A DNA stretch of 33,579 nt. Origin: Azospirillum sp. GTDB taxonomy: Bacteria; Pseudomonadota; Alphaproteobacteria; Azospirillales; Azospirillaceae. Positions within the stretch are counted from its first letter, which is position 1. Each line of letters opens with the position of its first letter. The translations under genes were made by a program, and so were the position numbers. The stretch spans positions 1 to 33,579 of the forward strand of contig JAIXPD010000073.1 of assembly GCA_027486405.1 (NCBI GenBank). The letters run 5' to 3'. A model generated the notes under the pieces. That model ran no database searches, was not told the origin of the DNA, and saw only the letters and a list, made by a program, of their open reading frames with translations. Positions 7,390 through 14,389 of this stretch are shown here, piece by piece.

Positions 7390-7941
7390 ATGGAAAATCC
7401 GGACCAGGGCCAAGTGGGCAAACTGGAACCCCGCGTTTCCGGTTCGGTCGATGAACTGGCAACCCGCATAGATATGGTGGTCCGCCTCTATGACACGAAA
7501 ACTATGGCGGCAAAGACGGCGGGCATTACACCCGAGCAGCTCACTCGGCAGCTGAAAGCGCTGAACCGACCGTTTTTAGACACCGTCGCGCGGCTATGCG
7601 TTCCCAAGGGCGTGTCATTGGATTGGCTCGTCACTGGCCAGGGTGCCATGCTGGTGAAAGAGCGGAACGCCACCGCGTCCGGTGGCCGCGGCTCTCTCGA
7701 TGAGGCCCTGTTGGCGAATCTTGTTGAGGGGCTGGAACGATATTTGGCAGCCAAGGATCTGCTGCCCATGCCGCAGCAAAAAGCCCGCATGACCGTGGTA
7801 TTTTACCGGATCCTGTCACGCTGGCGGGAACAGCTCGCCGAATCAGGCGCGGACATGCCGATGCATCTGCGTGAGGCCGGTCATCCGGTCGATATCGCCG
7901 CTCATCCGATCTTGTCGGAAATCGTCAGCTTGATCGACTGA
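7390..7941 (+). CDS. CI/Mu c-like prophage repressor
   Basis: 183 aa. An N-terminal HTH of the phage CI type spans about residues 18-80: MAAKTAGITPEQLTRQLKAL, then a helix, then VSLDWLVTGQGAML, whose SLDWLLTG-like end is a hallmark of that family. The C-terminal 100 residues are helical and hold no LexA/S24 peptidase motif, so RecA-stimulated self-cleavage is not expected. That resembles Mu c rather than lambda CI. It is transcribed away from ner and the transposition operon, so by position it is the lysogeny repressor. A copy of the putative operator word lies within its own 5' end (7439-7451), suggesting autoregulation. Confidence 0.78.
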   Translation: MENPDQGQVGKLEPRVSGSVDELATRIDMVVRLYDTKTMAAKTAGITPEQLTRQLKALNRPFLDTVARLCVPKGVSLDWLVTGQGAMLVKERNATASGGRGSLDEALLANLVEGLERYLAAKDLLPMPQQKARMTVVFYRILSRWREQLAESGADMPMHLREAGHPVDIAAHPILSEIVSLID

Positions 7942-8233
7942 CTTGGTCTATAGCGGCGTGGCCGCAATGCGGGCATAGGTGGCGTGTTTGCGCAACATTG
8001 CTACGATGCCGCGCAGCACTCTTGCAAATCCACTTTTATCAATGGCAGAATTCTCACTCCGCACAACCTATCGGCATACGTCAGTATGCCGATAGAAGAG
8101 CGGGGCCGGGACTGGTAATCCCGGTCGCGGGCGTGGGCACACCCGTTTGAGAAGCAACATCAAGGGTCTCTCAATGAGGCCCCTCCCCCAGCTCTTGCCG
8201 CGCGGCAAGGGATGGATAGCACGGAGTGTGCCA
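7942..8233 (+). other. Non-coding region with a run of hairpins downstream of the repressor
   Basis: No convincing gene lies in these 292 bases. From 8068 there are closely packed hairpins. CTATCGGCATAC (8068-8079) pairs perfectly with 8084-8095 around GTCA. CCGGGA (8106-8111) pairs with TCCCGG (8119-8124). GGGTCTC (8164-8170) pairs with 8176-8182. The 16-base palindrome CTTGCCGCGCGGCAAG occupies 8194-8209. There is no T run, so these are not ordinary terminators. It may be a structured RNA or 5' leader for the small gene at 8234, or DNA sites near the phage end. The stretch 7942-8067 shows nothing specific. Confidence 0.55.
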
Positions 8234-8446
8234 ATGTATTACTACCCGCCGGCCATCAAACCGCCTGAGGCCGACGAGCTGATCGCCATCTTGCGCAGCC
8301 TGTCGGCGGATCGTGTGCGGCGACAGGATTTGTCATGTCATACAGCGGTATGCGCGTGGAAAGCCCATCGCGTGGCGGCTCAGAATGACTACCACCGAAC
8401 CTATCCACCAGCGCCACCGGCGCATGAAGCGAAAGGGATTTCCTAA
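8234..8446 (+). CDS. Small prophage protein of unknown function
   Basis: 70 aa from ATG 8234, preceded by CGGAG 7-8 bases upstream. It begins MYYYPPAIKPPEADELIAIL, followed by a short helix and a polar, Pro-rich tail with two Cys. The same frame is open upstream to a TTG at 8147, but that part overlaps the hairpins and has no ribosome site. It is not recognised. It lies between the repressor and the probable phage end, where Mu-like phages may carry cargo genes. Confidence 0.42.
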   Translation: MYYYPPAIKPPEADELIAILRSLSADRVRRQDLSCHTAVCAWKAHRVAAQNDYHRTYPPAPPAHEAKGIS

Positions 8447-8490
8447 AACCTGTTCGCCAATTTTCGCAATTTGCAAAAAAGATTTCCAAA

Positions 8491-8775
8491 ATGAGAACCA
8501 ACATGACACAGGAAAATCAAGAAGTTGTGCGCCATCCTTCAATTTCATCTTGGTTCTTAAGAATAATTGGCGTCGTTCTTTTTCTCTCTGGAATTGCCAC
8601 CATTATTCTTGTACCCGGTGGCGTCGCAGATGGGAGCATGATCTTTATAGGTGGGGTTGTGCTGTTTGGCCTCGGCAGCCTGTGCGCTGGGCTGCGGGAC
8701 GTGGTCTACGAACTGCGCCTGATCCGCCAATCGCCATCAAACCATTCTGCGAATCAGGGCGACGTAGGCCGATGA
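8491..8775 (+). CDS. Small two-helix membrane protein, probable prophage cargo
   Basis: 94 aa (or 90 from the second ATG at 8503). Two hydrophobic helices are visible: WFLRIIGVVLFLSGIATIIL at about 21-40 and MIFIGGVVLFGLGSLCAGL at about 50-68. The C-terminal tail is polar. Base composition and third positions are clearly more AT-rich than in the host genes, which points to recent acquisition with the phage. The ribosome site is weak. The family is unknown; position and membrane topology would fit a superinfection-exclusion or toxin-like moron, but that is only inference. Confidence 0.5.
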   Translation: MRTNMTQENQEVVRHPSISSWFLRIIGVVLFLSGIATIILVPGGVADGSMIFIGGVVLFGLGSLCAGLRDVVYELRLIRQSPSNHSANQGDVGR

Positions 8776-8830
8776 CGCATGGTTTGACGTCGATGGCGAG
8801 ACAGCGGCCAAATACTCAACGTTTGCAAGG

Positions 8831-8880
8831 CGTCCGTCCCGACAAATCCCCGATAATCCCACCAAATCCCGCCGTTTCCA
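8831..8880. repeat. Phased 10-bp repeats near the presumed prophage end
   Basis: Five consecutive decamers occur. The first four end in TCCC: CGTCCGTCCC, GACAAATCCC, CGATAATCCC and ACCAAATCCC. The fifth is GCCGTTTCCA. The AATCCC cores at 8845, 8855 and 8865 are exactly one helical turn apart, so they face one side of the DNA. They may be transposase or host-factor sites of the phage end. Confidence 0.5.
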
Positions 8881-8906
8881 CTACGTCAGACCATGGTTCT
8901 CTTCAC

Positions 8907-9017
8907 ATGGAGACGATGGGGATGGCGATCTACATGGGGGCCGGACCGTCGGTGATGTACGCCGCCCAGGCGGTGGAGGCGTTCGACCAGTTCACAGCCA
9001 AAAGCGCGGCGAGCTGA
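8907..9017 (+). CDS. 36-aa frame, possibly the 3' remnant of a disrupted gene
   Basis: ATG 8907 opens a 36-residue frame (METMGMAIYMGAGPSVMYAA, then an acidic helix and SAAS) with very strong G/C third-position bias ending at 9017. No ribosome site precedes the ATG, and the bias vanishes just upstream of it. It therefore looks like the tail of a longer host gene whose 5' part was displaced, perhaps by the prophage. It could also be a genuine tiny gene. No family is recognised. Confidence 0.4.
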   Translation: METMGMAIYMGAGPSVMYAAQAVEAFDQFTAKSAAS

Positions 9018-9045
9018 CCAGCCACGTCAAACCACATCATAAGGA

Positions 9046-9130
9046 TGGTGCGGGCGGCGGGACTCGAACCCGCATGCCTAACGGCGAGGGATTTTAAGTC
9101 CCTAGCGTCTACCGATTTCGCCACGCCCGC
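9046..9130 (-). tRNA. tRNA-Leu (anticodon UAA)
   Basis: The minus strand folds into a full class II tRNA. The acceptor stem GCGGGCG pairs with CGCCCGC, a long variable arm is present, the T arm carries GGTTCGAGTCC, and the anticodon loop CTTAAAA reads UAA. The 3' CCA is encoded (9046-9048). It is the first certain host gene beside the prophage. No phage attachment duplication is seen in it, as expected for a transposing phage. Confidence 0.95.
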
Positions 9131-9309
9131 ACAAGGCGACGGATGGTTGCGATTTGCCCGCTGGGATTGAACAGACCAACACGCCACACGCCATCGCGTC
9201 GCCATGACTTAGACAATTGCAGGGGATCGGGTCAAGACCCCTGCGCAACGCGCCCGTCATCCCCATATCCATCGCATCACCAACACCGATCCGAAACAGG
9301 GGATGACGC

Positions 9310-9483
9310 GTGGACTCGATTGACTGGCTGTCGCTCACCGCACTGCTGATGGTGGCGGTTCTGGTGGTTCCGGGGGCGTTGCGGATGAACCGGGGCGTTC
9401 TCCTGCGCAACGCCGCGCTCTGGCTGGCGGCGGTGGTGGTTCTGGTCTGGGTGTATGACCGTTTCGGCCCCTTCGGATTTTGA
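9310..9483 (+). CDS. Small inner-membrane protein
   Basis: 57 aa from GTG 9310, preceded by AGGGGAT about 5 bases upstream. Two hydrophobic helices are seen: LSLTALLMVAVLVVPGAL (8-25) and ALWLAAVVVLVWVYDRFG (37-54). Strong G/C third positions support coding. Short proteins of this kind precede or form the N-terminal anchor of some alphaproteobacterial aspartic-protease-like proteins, but no protease part follows here. Function unknown. Confidence 0.6.
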   Translation: MDSIDWLSLTALLMVAVLVVPGALRMNRGVLLRNAALWLAAVVVLVWVYDRFGPFGF

Positions 9484-9499
9484 GATCAGGCCAAAGCGG

Positions 9500-9745
9500 T
9501 CAGGGCCGGTTGTCCTCGTTCAGCGCCATGATGCCGATGCCCATGGCCACGCTGCCGAAGGTCAGCATCAGGCTGGCGTAGAGCATGACCACCGCTTCGA
9601 CCGCGTAGTCGCTGTTGCCGATCAGAGTGGCCAGACGCGCCACATCGAACCACAGCAAACCGCTGCCCAGCACCACCGCCCCGGACAAACCGGCGACGAG
9701 GTGGCGCAGCAGAAACAGGATGGCGGCTTTTTCAAAAGGTTTCAT
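9500..9745 (-). CDS. Small membrane protein of unknown function
   Basis: 81 aa with two membrane helices, about 18-38 (VAGLSGAVVLGSGLLWFDVA) and 48-70 (AVEAVVMLYASLMLTFGSVA), and a short charged C-terminus. It is convergent with the small gene ending at 9483. Codon bias is host-like. No motif with a known function was found. Confidence 0.6.
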   Translation of the reverse strand: MKPFEKAAILFLLRHLVAGLSGAVVLGSGLLWFDVARLATLIGNSDYAVEAVVMLYASLMLTFGSVAMGIGIMALNEDNRP

Positions 9746-9865
9746 GGTGCGGCTCGATCAAGACAGCGGCCCGTGTTGAACAGGGACATAGGCGGGCCGC
9801 CGCAACCGGCAACCCGCCCTTGGTGCGAATCGGGGCGCGAATCGGGACGCGAACAGGGATTCCCC

Positions 9866-10618
9866 TTAGCCCTTCGACCCAACCGTGACGGTGGGCGTGC
9901 CGCCCAGCCGTTGGATGATCCCGGCCAACTCGTCGGCGGCCCCCGCCACCTCCGCCTCGTCGGTCCCGCGCAGCACCAGACTGACGCCGAAATAGCCCGC
10001 GCGGAAATAGGGGTAGCTGCCGATCTCCAGATTGGGATGGCGGTCTTGCAGGGCGCTGAGGTCGGCGGCGATCACCCCCTCCCCCAGTTCGCAGGCGACG
10101 GTGCGGGCGTGCAGCTCCGGCCCGCCGACCAGACGCGGAATCACCCCGTCCAGCATCGCGCGCATGATGTTGGGGACACCGGCCATGACGAAAACGTTGC
10201 CAAGCTGGAAGCCGGGGGCCTGGCTGATCGGGTTGTCGATCAACACCCCGCCCGCCGGGATGTTGGCCATGCGCAAACGCGCCTCGTTCAACTGGCCGGG
10301 GGCGTAATGGCGCTCCAGCCGGGCGACGGCCTCCGGGTTGCGTTCCAGCGCCACACCGAACGCCTTGGCGACGCAGGCCGAGGTGATGTCGTCGTGCGTC
10401 GGCCCGATGCCGCCGGTAGTGAACACATAGTCATAGCGCGCGCGCAGCGCGTTGACCGCCGCGACGATCTCCTCCTCCACATCCGCCACGATTCGGGCCT
10501 CGCGCAGGCGCACGCCGATCCCCGCCAGGGTTTCGGCGATGTGGGGCAGGTTGGCGTCCTTGGTGCGGCCCGACAGGATTTCGTTGCCGATGACGAGGAC
10601 GGCGGCGGTGGGGTTCAT
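9866..10618 (-). CDS. CinA/MoaB-type molybdopterin-binding domain protein
   Basis: 250 aa from ATG 10618. The opening AAVLVIGNEILSGRTKDAN and the TTGGIGPTHDDIT segment are hallmarks of the MoaB/MogA/CinA molybdopterin-binding fold. Residues up to about 170 form this domain. The C-terminal 80 residues (IGSYPYFRAGYFGVSLVLRG) match the KH-like part of CinA. The PncC-type nicotinamide-nucleotide deamidase domain of full CinA is missing, as in many alphaproteobacterial homologues. The family is annotated as molybdopterin-binding or competence/damage-inducible; the substrate is uncertain. It diverges from sfsA across 78 bp. Confidence 0.88.
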   Translation of the reverse strand: MNPTAAVLVIGNEILSGRTKDANLPHIAETLAGIGVRLREARIVADVEEEIVAAVNALRARYDYVFTTGGIGPTHDDITSACVAKAFGVALERNPEAVARLERHYAPGQLNEARLRMANIPAGGVLIDNPISQAPGFQLGNVFVMAGVPNIMRAMLDGVIPRLVGGPELHARTVACELGEGVIAADLSALQDRHPNLEIGSYPYFRAGYFGVSLVLRGTDEAEVAGAADELAGIIQRLGGTPTVTVGSKG

Positions 10619-10696
10619 CCGAACGCGCTCCGGGGAAGTGGGACGGGGATCACGCTTGCGCCCGCATGAGCGGGCGGGTAGCGTCGGGCGCACACG

Positions 10697-11419
10697 ATGC
10701 GCTTTCCCACCCCCCTTCTTCAAGGCCGACTGATCCGCCGCTACAAACGTTTCCTCGCCGACGTCGATCTGGGCGGGGAGGTGGTGACGGTCCATGTCCC
10801 CAATTCCGGCAGCATGATCGGGCTGGACACGCCCGGCGCGGTGGTCTGGCTCTCGCGCTCCGACAACCCCAAACGCAAGCTGGCCCACACGCTGGAACTG
10901 GTGGAGCCGGTCCCGGCCTGGGGCGAGGGGCTGGTCGGCGTCAACACCGGCCACCCCAACGCGCTGGCCGCCGCCGCCATCGCCGCCGGGACCATCCCGG
11001 AGCTGGCCGGTTACGCCCGGCTGCGGCGCGAGGTGAAATACGGCGTCAATTCCCGCATCGACCTGCTGCTGGAGGCCCCCGACCGGCCGCTCTGCTACGT
11101 CGAGATCAAGAACGTCCATCTGCGCCGCCCCGACCGGGGCGACGGGCGGGCCGCCGAATTTCCCGATTGCGTCACCGCGCGCGGGGCCAAGCATCTGGCC
11201 GAATTGTCGGCGATGGTGGCCCACGGGCACCGGGCGGTGATGCTCTACCTTGTCCAGCGCGGCGACTGCACCCATTTCACAATCGCTCGCGATCTCGATC
11301 CCGCCTATGACGCCGCGCTGCGCCGGGCGCTGGATTCGGGGGTCGAGGCGCTGTGTTGGTCTTGCGCAATCACGACAGACGCGATTGAATTGCAGGATCC
11401 GCTGACGGTTCGGCTGTAG
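10697..11419 (+). CDS. sfsA: SfsA family DNA/RNA nuclease-like protein
   Basis: 240 aa, typical length. The N-terminal OB-like part has RYKRFLADVDL and HVPNSGSMIGLD. The central PD-(D/E)XK-like core has NSRIDLLLE and CYVEIKNVHL, followed by AEFPDCVTARGAKHLAEL, all characteristic of SfsA. It was first linked to maltose metabolism in E. coli and later shown to bind DNA. The core D and ExK residues are present. It is followed 59 bp later by map, and this pairing is common in alphaproteobacteria. Confidence 0.93.
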   Translation: MRFPTPLLQGRLIRRYKRFLADVDLGGEVVTVHVPNSGSMIGLDTPGAVVWLSRSDNPKRKLAHTLELVEPVPAWGEGLVGVNTGHPNALAAAAIAAGTIPELAGYARLRREVKYGVNSRIDLLLEAPDRPLCYVEIKNVHLRRPDRGDGRAAEFPDCVTARGAKHLAELSAMVAHGHRAVMLYLVQRGDCTHFTIARDLDPAYDAALRRALDSGVEALCWSCAITTDAIELQDPLTVRL

Positions 11420-11478
11420 CGCCGCCGGTCGGCGTGTGTCGTCACCCGCGTGGTCTTGTCTCTTGGGGGCTTTTCGTC

Positions 11479-12294
11479 TTGGAACACAACAACGTCGAAT
11501 CCAACCGCGTGCGGCTGCATGGCCCGGAAGGGTTCGAGGGCATGCGCAAGGCCGGTCGTCTGGCCGCTCTGACGCTCGATTTCATCGGCCCCTATGTTCA
11601 GCCGGGCATCACCACCGGCGAGCTTGACCGCATTCTGGAACAGTTCATCCGCGACCATGGGGCGATCCCCGCCCCGCTCGGCTATCGCGGCTTTCCGCGC
11701 GCCAACTGCATTTCGGTCAACCACGTCGTCTGTCACGGCATTCCCGGCGACAAGCGGCTGGTGAACGGCGACGTGCTGAACATCGACGTCACCCCCATCG
11801 TCGATGGCTGGTACGGCGATTCGAGCCGGATGTATCTGTGCGGCGACGTCGGCGTGAAGGCGCGCAAGCTGATCGACGTGACCTATGAGGCGATGATGCT
11901 GGGCATCGCCGCCGTCAAGCCCGGTGCCACGCTGGGCGACATCGGCCACGCCATCCAAACCCACGCGGAGGAAAACCGCTTTTCCATCGTCCGCGATTTC
12001 TGCGGCCATGGGCTGGGGCGCGTGTTCCACGAGCCGCCGTCCGTCCTGCATTTCGGCAAGCCGGGCGAGGGGCTGGTGCTGCGCGAGGGCATGATCTTCA
12101 CCATCGAACCGATGCTGAACGCCGGTCGCCACGACGTGAAGATCCTCAGCGACGGGTGGACCGCCGTGACCAAGGACAAATCCCTGTCCGCCCAGTTCGA
12201 ACATTCCATCGGCGTCACCGCCGACGGGGCGGAGATCTTCACCCTGTCCCCGGCCGGGCACACCAAGCCGCCCTACCCCGAGACCACCGCCTGA
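11479..12294 (+). CDS. map: Type I methionine aminopeptidase
   Basis: Removes the N-terminal Met from nascent proteins in the cytosol (EC 3.4.11.18). The five metal ligands are visible: Asp in NIDVTPIVDG, Asp in WYGDSSR, His in CGHGLGRVFH, Glu in FTIEPML and Glu in QFEHSIGV. The frame is open to GTG 11434, but TTG 11479 (MEHNNVESNRV) is preferred because GGGGG lies 9 bases upstream; this gives 271 aa. If so, it uses a rare start codon. The stop region carries a tandem 14-bp duplication. The nearby sfsA and radC genes read the same way. Confidence 0.93.
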   Translation: MEHNNVESNRVRLHGPEGFEGMRKAGRLAALTLDFIGPYVQPGITTGELDRILEQFIRDHGAIPAPLGYRGFPRANCISVNHVVCHGIPGDKRLVNGDVLNIDVTPIVDGWYGDSSRMYLCGDVGVKARKLIDVTYEAMMLGIAAVKPGATLGDIGHAIQTHAEENRFSIVRDFCGHGLGRVFHEPPSVLHFGKPGEGLVLREGMIFTIEPMLNAGRHDVKILSDGWTAVTKDKSLSAQFEHSIGVTADGAEIFTLSPAGHTKPPYPETTA

Positions 12295-12328
12295 TCGCCA
12301 GGGCCTGATCGCCAGGGCCTGATCGCCA
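12290..12328. repeat. Tandem 14-bp repeat over the map stop codon
   Basis: CCTGATCGCCAGGG occurs at 12290-12303 and 12304-12317, with a partial third copy at 12318-12328. The first copy contains the map stop codon, so slippage would not change the protein. Confidence 0.85.
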
Positions 12329-12418
12329 CATCACTGCGCTTTCTGCGTGCGTGTCCTCTGGGCGCGCACGCGCGCAAGCCCTATAGTGATCGCCCTACAC
12401 TTGTATGGCGATGAACGA

Positions 12419-13312
12419 ATGGCGGGCGGCAAACGCAAGAAGAGCACAAGCGAGCAAACGGAGACGGCGCGCGCCGCCGCAAGCGGCGGTTTGAACGACG
12501 CCGGGTTGCGCAGCGCCACCCTGAGCAACGCCGAACTGTTCCCGGACGTCCCGCACGCCACACCCGTCGCGCGCCCCCCCGTCGCGTCCTCACCCGGCGC
12601 GTCCACAATGCCCACCGACGATGCCGACCACCATTCCGGCCACCGCGAACGCCTGCGCGGCCGCTTCCTGAACCGGGGAGCCGACGCGCTGGAGGATTAC
12701 GAGCTGTTGGAGATGGTGCTGTTCAACGCCATCCCACGATGCGACGTGAAACCGCTGGCCAAGACTTTGATCCAAGCCTTTGGCGATCTGTGGGGGGTGG
12801 TCAACGCCCCGGCGGAGCGGCTGCGCGGCTTCAAGGTTGATCGCGCATCAATGAACAGCGATGTCGCCGTCGCCACCGTGCGGATCGTCGGAGCGGCGGC
12901 GCTGCGGGCGATGCAGCAGCGGGTGATCGACCGCCCGGTGCTGGCCTCCTGGCAGGCCTTGCTCGATTACTGCGCGGCGGCCATGGCGCATGAACCGACC
13001 GAACAATTCCGCCTGCTGTTCCTGGACCGCAAAAACATCCTGATCGCCGACGAGGTGCAGCAGCGCGGCACGGTGGACCACACCCCGGTTTACCCGCGTG
13101 AGGTGGTCAAGCGCGGGTTGGAGTTGTCGGCCAGCGCCGTTATCCTGGTGCACAACCACCCCTCGGGCGATCCCACCCCCAGCCGCGCCGACATCGACAT
13201 GACCAAGGAGATCGTGCGCGCCGCCCACGCGGTGGGGCTGGCGGTGCACGATCACCTGATCATCGGCAAGGGTGGCAAGCACACCAGTTTCAAGGCGCAG
13301 CGTCTGCTGTGA
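12419..13312 (+). CDS. radC: RadC family JAB1/MPN-domain protein
   Basis: 297 aa from ATG 12419. The first 75 residues are a charged, low-complexity extension not found in short RadC proteins. An HhH-like region follows (GRFLNRGADALEDYELLEMV). The C-terminal MPN domain has the JAMM zinc site HNHPSGDPTPSRAD plus the conserved EQFRLLFLDRKN. The historical name RadC implies DNA repair, but the function is unproven; JAMM proteins are metal hydrolases. A TATAGT box at 12381 could be a promoter -10. The 3' end overlaps the convergent nitrilase gene by 23 bp. Confidence 0.9.
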   Translation: MAGGKRKKSTSEQTETARAAASGGLNDAGLRSATLSNAELFPDVPHATPVARPPVASSPGASTMPTDDADHHSGHRERLRGRFLNRGADALEDYELLEMVLFNAIPRCDVKPLAKTLIQAFGDLWGVVNAPAERLRGFKVDRASMNSDVAVATVRIVGAAALRAMQQRVIDRPVLASWQALLDYCAAAMAHEPTEQFRLLFLDRKNILIADEVQQRGTVDHTPVYPREVVKRGLELSASAVILVHNHPSGDPTPSRADIDMTKEIVRAAHAVGLAVHDHLIIGKGGKHTSFKAQRLL

Positions 13313-14327
13313 CCGGCGGCGACTCGGCGGCGCGCTCCGCCGGGGCCGCCGTCGGCTCGCCCTGGGGCGTCGCTCCCGCAAAACGCACCGGCGCGCGCGG
13401 GGTTTCATCCACCGTCAGGGCGAACACGTCCGGGCGGGCGTAATGCCCGACCACATCCAGGTCGTATCTGCCCCGGATGACGTCCATCGGGTCGATGTCG
13501 GCGACCAGCACCTCTTCACGGTCATAGACCGGCCCGGCCAGCACATCGCCCAACGGCCCAATGATGACGCTGCCGCCCCGGATCAGCACGGTGGCGGGGT
13601 CGTGGCCTTGAACGCAGTCGTAATCCTCCGGCGCGTCGGCCCGGGTCAGATACTGGCAGGCGCTGAGCACGAACATCCGCCCTTCATAGGCGATGTGCCG
13701 CATGGAGGCTTGCCAGATGTCGCGCTCGTCCACCGTCGGCGCGCACCAGATGGTCACGCCCTTGGCGTAAAGGGCGCAGCGCAGGTGGGGCATGTAATTT
13801 TCCCAACAGATCGCCGCGCCGATTCGGCCAACCGGGCTGTCGACCACCGGCAGGGTGGACCCGTCGCCCTGGCCCCAGATCAGCCGCTCGCTGGCCGTCG
13901 GCATCAGCTTGCGGTGTTTGCCGAGCAACGCGCCGTCCGGGCCGAAGAACAGGGCGGTGCAATAGAGCGTCGCCCCGTCGCGCTCGATGACGCCCACCAC
14001 CAGATGCGCCCGCATCCGCGCGGCGAAGGAGCCGATGCGGCGGCATTCCGGCCCCGGAACCGTGATCGCCGATTGCCAATAGCGCGCGTAATCCTGCCGC
14101 CCGGCGGCGCTGCGGGTGCCGACGCGGGCACCGAAATCCAGCCCCTTGGGGTAGCCGCCGACATAGGCCTCGGGGAAGACGACCAGTTCCGCCCCCTGCT
14201 GCGCGGCGCGGTCGCACAGCGCCTCCATCCGGTCGAGCGTGCGGGGCAGATCGAACAGGCTCGATCCGGCTTGGACAACGGCCACCCGGCGCAGGCCGGG
14301 GGTGGGACACGGGAACGGCGTGGGCAT
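13290..14327 (-). CDS. Nitrilase
   Basis: 345 aa from ATG 14327, chosen because GGAG lies 9 bases upstream. The carbon-nitrogen hydrolase fold carries the full triad: E53 in FPEAYVGGYPKG, K140 in GKHRKLMPT and C174 in AAICWENYMP. The CWENYMP motif and the length fit true nitrilases (EC 3.5.5.1), which convert nitriles to carboxylic acid and ammonia, rather than amidases. The last 40 residues are an Ala/Pro-rich tail that overlaps radC on the other strand. It is divergent from a LysR regulator 62 bp away, which probably controls it. The natural nitrile substrate cannot be read from sequence. Confidence 0.9.
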   Translation of the reverse strand: MPTPFPCPTPGLRRVAVVQAGSSLFDLPRTLDRMEALCDRAAQQGAELVVFPEAYVGGYPKGLDFGARVGTRSAAGRQDYARYWQSAITVPGPECRRIGSFAARMRAHLVVGVIERDGATLYCTALFFGPDGALLGKHRKLMPTASERLIWGQGDGSTLPVVDSPVGRIGAAICWENYMPHLRCALYAKGVTIWCAPTVDERDIWQASMRHIAYEGRMFVLSACQYLTRADAPEDYDCVQGHDPATVLIRGGSVIIGPLGDVLAGPVYDREEVLVADIDPMDVIRGRYDLDVVGHYARPDVFALTVDETPRAPVRFAGATPQGEPTAAPAERAAESPPVTADAAP

Positions 14328-14389
14328 GAGGGACATCTCCAACGGTGGGAACAGCAGAGTTGCGCCCGGTCGGGTCATCGATCAAACTC

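Noticed and set aside
8040..8446. Retron or CRISPR-like element suggested by the hairpins
   Set aside because: No reverse transcriptase gene is in the window, and the stems are all different with no repeat-spacer pattern.
9046..9130. tRNA-Leu as a site-specific attachment site of the prophage
   Set aside because: The phage encodes a Mu-type transposase and no integrase is seen. No duplicated tRNA 3' end is found in the window, so the proximity is probably chance.
10619..11275. N-terminal extension of the molybdopterin-binding protein gene
   Set aside because: The frame stays open through sfsA on the other strand, but coding character begins at ATG 10618 and the family N-terminus starts there.
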